Shown here: positions 26,093-35,376 of the stretch, piece by piece
How positions within the stretch are numbered: position 1 is the stretch's first letter
Layout: each line of letters starts with the position of its first letter
Origin: Dokdonella fugitiva
GTDB taxonomy: Bacteria > Pseudomonadota > Gammaproteobacteria > Xanthomonadales > Rhodanobacteraceae
Assembly (NCBI RefSeq): GCF_014138265.1
Contig: NZ_JACGXL010000003.1
Span: forward strand, 310,001 to 374,000
DNA: 64,000 bases
Reading direction: 5' to 3'
Notes under the pieces: generated by a model
What the model saw: only the letters and a program-made list of their open reading frames with translations
Databases searched by the model: none
Told to the model about the DNA's origin: nothing
Translations under genes and position numbers: made by a program

Positions 26093-26716
26093 TCACGGAC
26101 GCAAGCCCTTCTCTTCCACGGTAAGGCTGCGCGTGAAGCCCTGGCTGCGGAAGATGCGCTCGCCGTAGTCGATGATCGCCTGCGCCTCGCGCGGCAGCTG
26201 CACGCCGAGCGAATCGAGGCGCCACACCAGCGGCGCGAGCGCGCAGTCGGCGAGGCTGATCTCGGGGCTGAGGAAGAAGCGCGAGGCCTTGAACGCCCCC
26301 GCGTTCTTGACGAGGTCGTCGCGCAGCGCGCGGCGCGCGCCGTCGGCGGCACGGCCGCCTGCCTCGATCTCGTCGACGAGGGTGAGCCAATCGTTCTCGA
26401 TGCGCACGATCGCCAGTCGCAGGCGCGCGCGGGACAGCGGATCGACCGGCATCAGCGGCGGATGCGGGTAGCGCTCGTCGAGGTATTCGCAGATGACCGA
26501 GGTGTCGTACAGGACGAGATCGCGGTCGACGAGGGTCGGGACCGAGTTGTAAGGGTTGAGGTCGATCAGGTCCTCGGGCGGGTCGTTCAGGTCCACCAGA
26601 ACGTGGTCGTAGGTCACGCCCTTGGCCGCTAGGGTCATGCGTACCCGATGGCAGTGCACGCAGTTGTGGGCCGAATACAGGGTCAAGACGGTACGCGAAC
26701 GCTGGTTCAAGGCCAT
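26093..26716 (-). CDS. sspA: Stringent starvation protein A
   Basis: SspA, 207 residues, is a GST-fold protein without GST activity that binds RNA polymerase. It carries the N-terminal thioredoxin-like domain (TLYSAHNCVHCHRVRMTLAAKG), the conserved surface pocket YPHPPLMPVDP required for activity in E. coli, and a helical GST C-terminal domain. The N-terminal CVHC motif resembles a glutaredoxin site. It heads the sspAB operon, downstream of petC on the same strand, a linkage common in proteobacteria. Confidence 0.94.
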   Translation of the reverse strand: MALNQRSRTVLTLYSAHNCVHCHRVRMTLAAKGVTYDHVLVDLNDPPEDLIDLNPYNSVPTLVDRDLVLYDTSVICEYLDERYPHPPLMPVDPLSRARLRLAIVRIENDWLTLVDEIEAGGRAADGARRALRDDLVKNAGAFKASRFFLSPEISLADCALAPLVWRLDSLGVQLPREAQAIIDYGERIFRSQGFTRSLTVEEKGLRP

Positions 26717-26908
26717 GCTGGATCCCCTACTCCCTTCGAAGCGAGCCCTTCGCCGGCAATGTACTACGCGGCGGCAGCGCCCGCCTAGGATGGGGGGAAA
26801 CACCGTCCGGACGCGGAATCGGCGCGAGAAACGAGTGCCGCAGGGGATTCGACGGCGGCGGGGAACCCGCCGGGATGCGGGGCGGCGATGGCCGCCGCCC
26901 CGGGGGCG

Positions 26909-27643
26909 TCAATGCACGTCCTTCCAGAACTCGTGCTTGAGCAGGTAGGCGAGCAGCGTGAACAGCGCGAGGTAGAGCAGCACCCACACGCCCATCGACT
27001 CGCGCTGCAGCGCGGCCGGCTCGCCGGCGTACTGCAGGAAGGTGGCGATGTCGCGTGCCGTGCGGTCGAACTCCTCGGCGTTCTGGCGGCCCGGCGTGTG
27101 CAGTTCGAGCTTCTCGATCGACGCGTCGTGGCCTTCCGCGGCCGGCTTGGTCACCGCGGTCTGGATGCCCTGCAGTTCCCACAAGGCGTTCGGCATCGAC
27201 ACGTTCGGGAACAGCGTGTTGTTCCAGCCGAGCGGGCGGCTCGGGTCGACGTAGAACGACTTGAGGTAGTTGTAGATCCAGCCCTCCGGCTTCGAGCGCG
27301 CTTCGAGCGAGAGGTCGGGCGGTGCCTTGCCGAACCACTTCGCGCCGTCTTCCGGAGGCATGTGGCTGATCACCGGGTCGCCGATCTTGCCGCCGGCGAA
27401 CATGAAGTTCTGTTCGACGTCCTTCGGATCGAGCTTCAAGTCCTCGGCGATGCGCGAGTAGCGCAGGAAGCGCAGCGAATGGCAACCCGAGCAGTAGTTG
27501 AAGAACAGGCGCGCGCCGCGCTGCATCGAGGCGACGTCGTCGAGGCGGATGTTGGCCGGCTCGAGGCCGCCTTCTTCGGAGGCGTGCGCGACGCCGACGC
27601 CGATCAGGCCGGCCACCAGCAGGGCTGCAATCTTGCGGAACAT
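26909..27643 (-). CDS. petC: Cytochrome c1 of the bc1 complex
   Basis: Membrane-anchored c-type cytochrome of 244 residues. It takes electrons from the Rieske centre and passes them to soluble cytochrome c. A signal peptide opens the protein (KIAALLVAGLIGVGVAHA). The haem motif CSGCH is at 51-55 and a single C-terminal TM (about 213-233) anchors it. The Met in NVSMPNALW is a candidate sixth haem ligand. GAGGAG five bases before the ATG at 27643 decides the start; an upstream ATG (27679) overlapping petB lacks this. Confidence 0.95.
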   Translation of the reverse strand: MFRKIAALLVAGLIGVGVAHASEEGGLEPANIRLDDVASMQRGARLFFNYCSGCHSLRFLRYSRIAEDLKLDPKDVEQNFMFAGGKIGDPVISHMPPEDGAKWFGKAPPDLSLEARSKPEGWIYNYLKSFYVDPSRPLGWNNTLFPNVSMPNALWELQGIQTAVTKPAAEGHDASIEKLELHTPGRQNAEEFDRTARDIATFLQYAGEPAALQRESMGVWVLLYLALFTLLAYLLKHEFWKDVH

Positions 27644-27671
27644 CGCGCTCCTCGGGGTATTGGTCGTGGCC

Positions 27672-29000
27672 TTAGTCATGCGTCGTCACCCGTTCCGGCA
27701 CCGGCTTGGTCTTCTCGAAGCCGAACTTCGTGTAGACCCAGATGAAGGCGAAATAGCCGAAATAGACGAGGGTCCAGAACCGGCCGAACAGGTTCTCGAT
27801 GAAGGTGGCATCCGCCTTCTCGCCGAACCATTCCGGGATCTTCTCCGCCGTCACGCCCGCACCGACCGCGGCGAGCATGATGAACGACAGCGCGAACAGG
27901 CCGAGCGCGACCTTGTAGCCGGTGCCGCGGTAGCGCACCGACTTGACCATGCCCTTGTCGAGCCACGGCAGCAGGAACAGCAGCACGATCGCGCCGAACA
28001 TCGCGATCACGCCCCACACCGCCGTGCCGAAGAACGACGGGATCATGCGCAGGATCGCGTAGAACGGCGTGAAGTACCACACCGGCTTGATGTGCGTCGG
28101 CGTGGCGAGGTTGTTCGCCGGCAGGAAGTTGTCGTGCTCGAGGAACCAGCCGCCGAAGGTCGGCGCGTAGAAGATGATGAACGCGGCGATCAGCAGGAAG
28201 AAGCCGGTGCCGAAGATGTCCTTCACCGTGTAGTACGGGTGGAACGCGATGCCGTCGAGCGGCGTGCCGTCCGGCTTCTTCTTTTCCTTGATCTCGACGC
28301 CGTCCGGGTTGTTCGAGCCCACCTCGTGCAGCGCACCGAGGTGCAGCACGACCAGCAGCAGCAGCACGAGCGGCAGCGCGATCACGTGCAGCGCGAAGAA
28401 GCGGTTGAGGGTGGCGTCGGCCGGCAGGTAGTCGCCCATGATCCACTCGACCAGCGAGTCGCCGATGAGCGGGATCGTGCCGAACAGCGAGATGATCACC
28501 TTCGCGCCCCAGAACGACATGTTGCCCCACGGCAGCACGTAGCCCATGAACGCCTCGGCCATCAGCGCGAGGAAGATCAGCATGCCGAGGATCCACACGA
28601 GCTCGCGCGGCTTCTTGTACGAGCCGTACATCAGGCCACGGAACATGTGCAGGTAGACGACGACGAAGAACAGCGAGGCGCCGGTCGAATGCATGTAGCG
28701 GATCAGCCAGCCCCAGCTGACGTCGCGCATGATGTACTCGACCGAGGCGAACGCGGCCGAGATGCCCGGCGCGACGAGTTCCGCGCTCGGCTTGTAGTGC
28801 ATCGTCAGGAAGATGCCGGTGAGGATCTGGTTGACCAGCACCAGCAGCGCGAGCGAGCCGAAGTAGTACCAGAGGTTGAAGTTCTTCGGCGCGTAGTAGC
28901 CGCTCGTGTGCGCGTTGAGGAACGAGAGTACCGGCAGGCGGTCCTCGACCCAGGCGAGCACGCGGTTCTTCGGCTGGAGGCGCGTCATCGTGGTGCCCAT
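27672..29000 (-). CDS. petB: Cytochrome b of the bc1 complex
   Basis: Core membrane subunit (442 residues) that oxidises ubiquinol at the Qo site and reduces quinone at Qi. Haem ligands are visible as His104 and His118 (YMHSTGASLFFVVVYLHMF) and His205 and His220. The Qo loop is PVWY instead of the mitochondrial PEWY, as in many beta/gammaproteobacteria. The ATG at 29000 shares one base with the petA stop (TAATG), indicating translational coupling. The longer upstream reading is a shadow of petA. Confidence 0.97.
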   Translation of the reverse strand: MGTTMTRLQPKNRVLAWVEDRLPVLSFLNAHTSGYYAPKNFNLWYYFGSLALLVLVNQILTGIFLTMHYKPSAELVAPGISAAFASVEYIMRDVSWGWLIRYMHSTGASLFFVVVYLHMFRGLMYGSYKKPRELVWILGMLIFLALMAEAFMGYVLPWGNMSFWGAKVIISLFGTIPLIGDSLVEWIMGDYLPADATLNRFFALHVIALPLVLLLLVVLHLGALHEVGSNNPDGVEIKEKKKPDGTPLDGIAFHPYYTVKDIFGTGFFLLIAAFIIFYAPTFGGWFLEHDNFLPANNLATPTHIKPVWYFTPFYAILRMIPSFFGTAVWGVIAMFGAIVLLFLLPWLDKGMVKSVRYRGTGYKVALGLFALSFIMLAAVGAGVTAEKIPEWFGEKADATFIENLFGRFWTLVYFGYFAFIWVYTKFGFEKTKPVPERVTTHD

Positions 29001-29605
29001 TACGCAGCCTCCTTGCCCGGATCGACGCCGATCAGGATGTGCGTGTCGTCGACGAAGTGGTACTTCGGCACCATGAGGTTCGCCGGTGCGGGCACGCCGT
29101 CGAAGACGCGACCGGCCATGTCGTAGCGCGACTTGTGGCACGGGCAGTAGAAGCCGCCCTTCCACTGCGGATCGAACGGTTCGGGCTTGAGCTCGGGGAA
29201 GAAGTCCGGCACGCAGCCGAGGTGCGTGCAGATGCCGGTCACGACCAGCCATTCGGGCTTGATCGAGCGGTGCTCGTTCTTCGCGTACTCGGGCTGCTGC
29301 GCCGTGTTGTCCGACTTCGGGTCGCGCAGGCGCGCGTCGACCGTGACCAGCGTGTCGAGCTGCGCCTTGGTGCGGTTCACCACGAACACGGGCAGGCCGC
29401 GCCATTCGAAGGTGACCTTCTGGCCCGCCTCGATCTTGCCGATGTCGGCGAGCACCGGCGCGCCGGCCGACTTCGCCCTCTCGCTCGGCTCCCACGACTT
29501 GACGAAGGGGATCGCGGCCAGCGCGACACCCGCACCACCGACGACCGAGGTCGTCGCGGTCAGGAATCGACGGCGCCCCTTGTCCACCACAGCATCGTTT
29601 GCCAT
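29000..29605 (-). CDS. petA: Rieske iron-sulfur subunit of the bc1 complex
   Basis: Rieske protein of 201 residues that carries the mobile [2Fe-2S] head domain. It has a twin-arginine-type N-terminus (KGRRRFLTATTSVVGG) serving as Tat signal and membrane anchor. Cluster ligands lie in CTHLGC (Cys126, His128; disulfide Cys131) and CPCH (Cys154 disulfide, Cys156, presumably His157). GGAG lies six bases before the ATG at 29605. It is the first gene of petA-petB-petC and is divergent from the DegS-like protease gene. Confidence 0.97.
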   Translation of the reverse strand: MANDAVVDKGRRRFLTATTSVVGGAGVALAAIPFVKSWEPSERAKSAGAPVLADIGKIEAGQKVTFEWRGLPVFVVNRTKAQLDTLVTVDARLRDPKSDNTAQQPEYAKNEHRSIKPEWLVVTGICTHLGCVPDFFPELKPEPFDPQWKGGFYCPCHKSRYDMAGRVFDGVPAPANLMVPKYHFVDDTHILIGVDPGKEAA

Positions 29606-29851
29606 CAGCACTCCGCTGCAAAGCTGAAAAAAAAATCCGCGGGAACCACGTTACCCGCGCCGATGACCGGCCGCGCCGGTCGCACCGCCGCGCCCCGCTC
29701 GCGCGTGCACGCCGCGGCGAAAACCGGGCGGTCGCGCGGCCTGCGGGCCGGGCCCCAAAATCGTGGTAGTTTAACGAACGCCCCCGCACCGCACAATCAA
29801 AGCGGTGCCCTTTACGATCGCCGCAGCGCCGCCGCGGCCAGCCGGAACTCC

Positions 29852-31027
29852 ATGCAGAGCCGCCGTTACCACGACATCGCCGTCTTCGTCATGCGTAGCG
29901 TCGTCGTCGGCCTCGCCGCGGCATTCGTGCTCAGCGTGTTCGCGCCGCGACTGGTCGAGCGCCTGCGCGGTTCCGGCGCCACCTCCGGCGCCGAAAGCGC
30001 CTACGCGGGGCGCGGTCCGGTTTCCTACGCGGAGGCGGTCGGCCACGCGTCTCCGTCGGTGGTCAACATCTACGCGAACCGCATCACCACGTTGCGCCGC
30101 GCCTACCCGGTGCCCGACCCGATCAACCAGCGCCTGCTCGGCTACGTGACCGGGCCTCTGATCCAGCGTCGCGACCAGAGCCTCGGTTCCGGCGTGATCT
30201 TCAGCGCCGACGGCTACGTGCTGACCAACAACCACGTGATCACCGGGGCCGACGACATCCAGGTGCTGCTCGACGACGGCCGCGTCGCCCAGGCGCAGGT
30301 CACCGGCACCGATGCCGAAACCGACCTCGCCGTGCTGAAGATCGACGCCAAGGGCCTGCCCGCGATCGACATCGCCGAGAACACCGCGCCGACCGTCGGC
30401 GACGTCGTCCTCGCGATCGGCAATCCCGCCGGTTTCGGCAAGACCGTGACGATGGGCATCGTCAGCGCGACCGGGCGCCAGCTGAACCTGTCCGCCTACG
30501 AGGACTTCATCCAGACCGACGCGGCGATCAACGCCGGCAACTCGGGCGGCGCGCTGATCAACGCGCTCGGCGAACTCATCGGCATCAACACGGCGGTCTA
30601 CAACAAACCGATCTCGACCGGCCTCGGCCGCGCGCAGATGCCTGAAGGGATCGGCTTCGCGATCCCGGTCACGACCGCGAAGACGGTGCTCGACCAGATC
30701 ATCAAGCACGGTCACGTGATCCGCGGCTGGATCGGCGCCGAGTACACCGACGTCCCGCCCGCGGCGGGCGCGACCGGACGCCAGCCCGGCGTGGTCGTCA
30801 TGCGCGTGCTGCCCGAGAGCCCTGCGGCGCAGGCGAGCCTGCAGCCGGGCGACCTCCTGCTGAAGCTCGACGGCGTCGCGATCGCGGACCAGGGCGACCT
30901 GCTCACGCGCGAGGCGGCGTTCGCGCCGGGCACGAAGGTGCGCCTCGAGGGCCTGCGCGGCAACGTGCCGTTCGCGGTCGACCTCGTGCTCGTGCAACGC
31001 CCCGCACCGAGCACGACCGGAGCGTAG
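29852..31027 (+). CDS. DegS/AlgW-type periplasmic serine protease
   Basis: Trypsin-like HtrA protease of 391 residues with an N-terminal membrane anchor (about 9-32) and one PDZ domain (about 290-375). This is the DegS/AlgW layout and not the two-PDZ DegP layout. The catalytic triad is His128 (TNNHVITG), Asp158 (TDLAVL) and Ser231 (NAGNSGGAL). Enzymes of this class cleave an anti-sigma factor (RseA/MucA) when the PDZ domain senses misfolded outer-membrane proteins. That role here is inferred from layout only. It is divergent from petA. Confidence 0.9.
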   Translation: MQSRRYHDIAVFVMRSVVVGLAAAFVLSVFAPRLVERLRGSGATSGAESAYAGRGPVSYAEAVGHASPSVVNIYANRITTLRRAYPVPDPINQRLLGYVTGPLIQRRDQSLGSGVIFSADGYVLTNNHVITGADDIQVLLDDGRVAQAQVTGTDAETDLAVLKIDAKGLPAIDIAENTAPTVGDVVLAIGNPAGFGKTVTMGIVSATGRQLNLSAYEDFIQTDAAINAGNSGGALINALGELIGINTAVYNKPISTGLGRAQMPEGIGFAIPVTTAKTVLDQIIKHGHVIRGWIGAEYTDVPPAAGATGRQPGVVVMRVLPESPAAQASLQPGDLLLKLDGVAIADQGDLLTREAAFAPGTKVRLEGLRGNVPFAVDLVLVQRPAPSTTGA

Positions 31028-31084
31028 GCCGGACGCCGCAACGCGGCAGCCGCCTCACCGGGAGAGAATCGAAGCGCGAGCGGC

Positions 31085-32191
31085 CTACAGCGCCTTCGCG
31101 TAGCGGTCGCGCAAGGTCGCGACGCGCTCGACGTAGACCTGCGTCTCGTCGTACGGCGGCACGCCGCGGTATTTCTGCACCGCACCGGGACCCGCGTTGT
31201 AGGCTGCGGTGGCGAGGCGCGCGTCACCGTTGAAGTTCTTCAGCAGCATCGCGAGATAGCGCGCGCCGCCGCGGATGTTCTGGTTGGCGTCGAACGCGTC
31301 GGCGACGCCCATGTCGGTCGCGGTGTCGGGCATCAGCTGCATGAGCCCTTGCGCGCCCTTGTTCGACAACGCCATCGGGTTGAACGCCGACTCCGCGTGG
31401 ATCACCGCGTGCAACAGCGCGCTGTCGAGGCCGAACTCGGCCGCGGCGGCGGCGATCTCCGCCTTGTACGCGTCGATGTGCAGCGCAGTGCGCGCGAAAT
31501 CGATCTTCGAGTGGATGTCGCAGGCGACGCAGGTCGCGATGTAGGTGAACAGCACCGCGAACGCGCCGCCGCTCGGCTTGATGTTCGTGTATTCGGTGAT
31601 GCCGTTCTTGCGCTGGACGCGATAGACGGCGCCGCGCAGCACGCGCGGCACGGCTGCCACCGGCGTGGCCGAAGCGACCGGCGGCTCGGCCTGCGCGAAC
31701 GCGCGAGCGCGATTGGGCAGCGGACGATACGGCGCCGCGATGAACAGCGGATTGCCGACCGTAGCGGCCGTGCTCGCGACGTCGGCGAGCACGACCGAGA
31801 AATCCTGCGGCACGTACACGGGCGCGCTGCTCGCGACGTCCGCCGCGACGCGCCGGAAATCCGCGCGCACGATCGAGGCGGGCTCGCTCGCGACCGCGGC
31901 ATCGACCGCGGAAAAATCCGCCGCGTTCTCCTCGTACACCCAGCCCGTCTTCGGCACCGGCTTCGCATGTGCCGTCGCCTCGTGCGCGGGCGCCACAACC
32001 GGGGCCTTCGCCTTCGGCGGATCGGCGAAGACGGAAATCGCCTTGCAGTTCGAGTAGCCCTTGGTCGTACTGGTGTAGGCGATGCTGCCGTCGGTCGTGT
32101 CGCACTTGTACAGCACACTCGCACGCGCGCCTGCCGGACAGAGCAGCAGGAGGGCAATCCCCGTGATGGCGGCGGGCAAGCGGGACGACAT
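31085..32191 (-). CDS. Lytic transglycosylase with DUF4124-like N-terminal segment
   Basis: Secreted murein-cleaving enzyme of 368 residues. After the signal peptide (AITGIALLLLCPAGARA) comes a DUF4124-like stretch (VLYKCDTTDGSIAYTSTTKGYSNC, 26-49). A long low-complexity linker follows, then a second such segment (VYRVQRKNGITEYTNIKP, about 189-206). The SLT domain begins near 250 with catalytic Glu267 in HAESAFNPMALS, followed by GAQGLMQLMPDTA and the AAYNAGPGAV motif. It forms 1,6-anhydro-muropeptides. It converges on the DegS-like gene and is divergent from miaB. Confidence 0.92.
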   Translation of the reverse strand: MSSRLPAAITGIALLLLCPAGARASVLYKCDTTDGSIAYTSTTKGYSNCKAISVFADPPKAKAPVVAPAHEATAHAKPVPKTGWVYEENAADFSAVDAAVASEPASIVRADFRRVAADVASSAPVYVPQDFSVVLADVASTAATVGNPLFIAAPYRPLPNRARAFAQAEPPVASATPVAAVPRVLRGAVYRVQRKNGITEYTNIKPSGGAFAVLFTYIATCVACDIHSKIDFARTALHIDAYKAEIAAAAAEFGLDSALLHAVIHAESAFNPMALSNKGAQGLMQLMPDTATDMGVADAFDANQNIRGGARYLAMLLKNFNGDARLATAAYNAGPGAVQKYRGVPPYDETQVYVERVATLRDRYAKAL

Positions 32192-32344
32192 GGGCGCTAT
32201 TCAAACCTATCCGGCTCAAGAGTTTCCGCTGCATTGTTCACGTTGCCAAGCGCGAAATGTGACGCGCTGCACCATGCAGTCGGGATTTTCTGACCCCGCC
32301 GCCGCGCGCCGGTTCCCCGCGGGCGCTAAGCCTTTGCCGGGCAA

Positions 32345-32353
32345 TGCTAAACT
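32345..32353 (+). promoter_or_regulatory. Extended -10 promoter of miaB
   Basis: TGCTAAACT is an extended -10 about 30 bases before the miaB ATG. It overlaps the N-terminus of the longer reading starting at 32344, supporting the shorter start at 32383. Confidence 0.45.
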
Positions 32354-32382
32354 GCACGGTCCACGACGCCTCCACCCCGACC

Positions 32383-33735
32383 ATGACCGGCAAGCTCTAC
32401 ATCAAGACCCACGGTTGCCAGATGAACGAGTACGACTCGGCCAAGATGGCCGACGTGCTGCGCGCGTCGCACGGCCTTGAGCTGACCCAGGACGAGGCCG
32501 AAGCCGACGTCATCCTCGTCAACACCTGCTCGATCCGCGAGAAGGCGCAGGAGAAGGTGTTCAGCCAGCTCGGTCGCTGGAAGCAGCACAAGCTGGATGG
32601 CAAGCCGGTGCTGATCGGCGTCGGCGGCTGCGTCGCGAGCCAGGAGGGCGACGCGATCGTCAAGCGCGCACCCTTCGTCGACCTCGTGTTCGGGCCGCAG
32701 ACCCTGCACCGCCTGCCCGACCTCATCGAGGCGCGGCGCGCGACCGGCAAGCCGCAGGTCGACATCTCGTTCCCGGAGATCGAGAAGTTCGACAAGCTGC
32801 CCGAGCCTCGCGCGGAAGGTCCGAGTGCGTTCGTCTCCATCATGGAAGGCTGCTCGAAATACTGCTCGTTCTGCGTCGTGCCGTACACGCGCGGCGAGGA
32901 GATCAGCCGCCCGTTCGACGACGTCGTCGCCGAGATCGCCGCGCTCGCCGAACAGGGCGTGCGCGAGGTGAACCTGCTCGGCCAGAACGTCAACGCCTAC
33001 CGCGGCGCGATGCACGACGGCTCCATCGCCGACCTCGGCCTGCTCATCCACGCGATCGCCGAGATCGACGGCATCGGCCGCATCCGCTTCACGACGTCGC
33101 ACCCGCTCGAGTTCTCCGACTCGCTCGTCGACGCGTATGCGAACGTGCCGCAGCTCGCCAACTTCCTGCACCTGCCGGTGCAGTCCGGCTCGGACCGCAT
33201 CCTCGCCGCGATGAAGCGCGGCTACACCGCGCTCGAGTTCAAGCAGAAGATCCGCAAGCTGCGCGCGGTGCGCCCCGACATCTGCATCTCGTCGGACTTC
33301 ATCGTCGGGTTCCCCGGCGAGACCGACACCGACTTCGACAAGACGATGAAGCTCATCGACGACGTCGGCTTCGACCAGAGCTTCTCGTTCATCTACTCCA
33401 AGCGCCCCGGCACACCCGCGGCGAACCTCGCCGACGACACGTCCGACGCGGTCAAGCACGCGCGCCTCGAGCGCCTGCAGGCGGCGATCAACGCGAACGC
33501 TAAGGCGATCAGCGAGTCGATGGTCGGCAGCGTGCAGCGCGTGCTGGTGGAAGGTCCGTCGCGCAAGAACGCGAACGAACTCACCGGCAAGACCGAGAAC
33601 ATGCGCTCGGTGAACTTCCCGGCGCCGACACGCCTGATCGGGCGCTTCGTCGACGTCGTCATCACCGAAGCGCTGACCAACTCGCTGCGCGGTCGCGTGA
33701 ACCTCGACGACGGGCTCGCCGCCGGCGCCGCGTGA
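32383..33735 (+). CDS. miaB: tRNA-2-methylthio-N6-dimethylallyladenosine synthase
   Basis: Radical-SAM methylthiotransferase of 450 residues that adds the ms2 group to i6A37 of tRNA. The N-terminal UPF0004 domain has the auxiliary-cluster cysteines Cys12, Cys49 and Cys83 ([29 protein letters not shown]). The radical-SAM cluster is Cys157-x3-Cys161-x2-Cys164 (CSKYCSFC). The C-terminal TRAM domain ends the protein. The following GNAT gene starts inside its stop (GTGA). Confidence 0.97.
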   Translation: MTGKLYIKTHGCQMNEYDSAKMADVLRASHGLELTQDEAEADVILVNTCSIREKAQEKVFSQLGRWKQHKLDGKPVLIGVGGCVASQEGDAIVKRAPFVDLVFGPQTLHRLPDLIEARRATGKPQVDISFPEIEKFDKLPEPRAEGPSAFVSIMEGCSKYCSFCVVPYTRGEEISRPFDDVVAEIAALAEQGVREVNLLGQNVNAYRGAMHDGSIADLGLLIHAIAEIDGIGRIRFTTSHPLEFSDSLVDAYANVPQLANFLHLPVQSGSDRILAAMKRGYTALEFKQKIRKLRAVRPDICISSDFIVGFPGETDTDFDKTMKLIDDVGFDQSFSFIYSKRPGTPAANLADDTSDAVKHARLERLQAAINANAKAISESMVGSVQRVLVEGPSRKNANELTGKTENMRSVNFPAPTRLIGRFVDVVITEALTNSLRGRVNLDDGLAAGAA

Positions 33736-34226
33736 GCGCGCCGCTCGCCATCCGCGAGATCGGCGCGGACGGCTTCGCGCGCGCCTGGCCGATCTTCCGC
33801 GCGGTCGTCGCCGCGGGCGACACCTACAGCTATCCGCCGGACATCGACGAAGCGCTGGCACGCGCGATGTGGACGACGCCGCCGAGCCGCTGCTTCGTCG
33901 CCGAACGCGACGACGAGGTGCTCGGCGTCTACATGCTGCGCCCGAACCAGCCCGGCCTCGGCGACCACGTCGCCAACTGCGGCTACATGGTGTCGCCGCA
34001 CGCGCGCGGCCAGGGCGTCGCTTCGGCGATGTGCGAGCACTCGCTCGCGCAGGCACGCGGGGCGGGCTTCACCGCGATGCAGTACAACTTCGTCGTCGGC
34101 AGCAACGAAGCCGCGGTGCGGCTCTGGCAACGCCACGGTTTCGCGATCGTCGGCCGCGTGCCGGCGGCGTTCCGCCACGCGCGGCTCGGGCCGACCGACG
34201 TGTTCGTGATGCACCGGATGCTGTAG
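33732..34226 (+). CDS. GNAT-family N-acetyltransferase
   Basis: A 164-residue acetyl-CoA-dependent transferase. The acetyl-CoA site is visible in [25 protein letters not shown] and the C-terminal strand-helix signature in [25 protein letters not shown]. The acceptor is unknown; the sequence resembles the phosphinothricin-acetyltransferase-like group. The GTG start overlaps the miaB stop by four bases, so it is translationally coupled to miaB. Confidence 0.88.
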   Translation: MSAPLAIREIGADGFARAWPIFRAVVAAGDTYSYPPDIDEALARAMWTTPPSRCFVAERDDEVLGVYMLRPNQPGLGDHVANCGYMVSPHARGQGVASAMCEHSLAQARGAGFTAMQYNFVVGSNEAAVRLWQRHGFAIVGRVPAAFRHARLGPTDVFVMHRML

Positions 34227-34266
34227 GCGCCGCGATCGCGCCGAGCCGCGCCCTCCCAGCGCCGCT

Positions 34267-35376
34267 TCAATCGAGTCGCTTGTGGAAGCGCAGGATCGCC
34301 GCGCTCATCATCACCGCGGTGAACGCGAGCAACGCGACGACGTCGATCCACATCTCGGCGAGCCCTGCGCCGCGCAGCATGATGCCGCGGATGAGGCGCA
34401 GGAAATGCGTGAGCGGCATCACCTCGGCGAGCCACTGCACGACCTTCGGCATGCCCGCGAACGGGAACATGAAGCCCGACAGCAGGATCGACGGCAGGAA
34501 CACGAAGAACGTCATCTGCATCGCCTGGAACTGCGACTGCGCCTTGGTCGAGATCATGAGGCCGAGCGTGAGGTTGGCCAGTATGAGCAGGCCCGCCGCG
34601 AAGTAGACGTCGAGCAGGCTGCCGCGCACCGGCACCGTGAACAGCCAGATGCCGAGCGCGAGGATCACCGTCGTCTGCACGAGGCCGATGGCGATGAACG
34701 GCAGCACCTTGCCGACCATGAGTTCGGTGCGCGACAGCGGCGTCGCGATGAGCAGCTCCATGTTGCCGCGCTCGCGCTCGCGCACGATCGACACGCCGGT
34801 GAACAGTACCATCGTCATGGTCAGGATCACGCCGATCAGGCCGGGCACGATGTTGACCGCGGACCGCCGCTCCGGGTTGTAGAACGCGACGACGCCGATC
34901 GGCGCGGGCGGCGGCGTGCTCGCGGGCGGCGCCTCGCGCGCGCGCGTCGACGCGTCGAGCGCCATCTGCGCGAGCTGCGCCGCGGCGCCCTGCACCGACG
35001 TGTCGCTGCCGTCGACCATCACCTGCACCGCTTCGCGGCCCTGCGCCTTGCGCTGCTCGAAGTCGGGCGGCACCGCGATGCCGACACTGATCTCGCCCCG
35101 TCGCAGCATCGCGACGAGCTCGTCCGGTGTGCGCGCCTCGGCGACCGGCGCGACCACGCCGGTCGCGAGCATGTCCATCACCACTGCGCGCGAGCCGGCC
35201 GTGTTCGCCTGGTCGGCGATGCCGGCAGCGAGGCCGCGCAGGTTCAGGTTGATCGCGTAACCGAACAGCACGAGCTGCATGACCGGGATGCCGACGATCA
35301 TCGCGAGCGTGATGCGGTCGCGGCGCATCTGCCGCAGCTCCTTCAGCACGACGGCCCACAGGCGACGCAGGTTCAT
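34267..35376 (-). CDS. ABC-2 type exporter permease (YbhS/YbhR-like)
   Basis: Membrane subunit of 369 residues. It has an N-terminal TM (about 18-38), a large extracytoplasmic domain (about 40-170), then five TMs in the ABC2_membrane_3 arrangement (TMVLFTGVSIVRERERGNMELLIATPLSRTELMVGK is the conserved loop). It is the last gene of the tetR-hlyD-ATPase-permease operon, with an ATGA overlap to the ATPase gene. E. coli ybhGFSR has two permease genes; only one is present here, so it would act as a homodimer. The substrate is unknown. Confidence 0.9.
   Translation of the reverse strand: MNLRRLWAVVLKELRQMRRDRITLAMIVGIPVMQLVLFGYAINLNLRGLAAGIADQANTAGSRAVVMDMLATGVVAPVAEARTPDELVAMLRRGEISVGIAVPPDFEQRKAQGREAVQVMVDGSDTSVQGAAAQLAQMALDASTRAREAPPASTPPPAPIGVVAFYNPERRSAVNIVPGLIGVILTMTMVLFTGVSIVRERERGNMELLIATPLSRTELMVGKVLPFIAIGLVQTTVILALGIWLFTVPVRGSLLDVYFAAGLLILANLTLGLMISTKAQSQFQAMQMTFFVFLPSILLSGFMFPFAGMPKVVQWLAEVMPLTHFLRLIRGIMLRGAGLAEMWIDVVALLAFTAVMMSAAILRFHKRLD

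Noticed and set aside
27672-29789. A 705-codon reading covering petB plus upstream sequence as one fused protein
   Set aside because: The upstream 260 codons are the petA region in another frame. The petB ATG at 29000 is coupled to the petA stop and matches cytochrome b length.
31028-31084. Hairpin GCCGC-AAC-GCGGC between the DegS-like and transglycosylase genes as a terminator
   Set aside because: The stem is only five base pairs and no T-rich tract follows on either strand.
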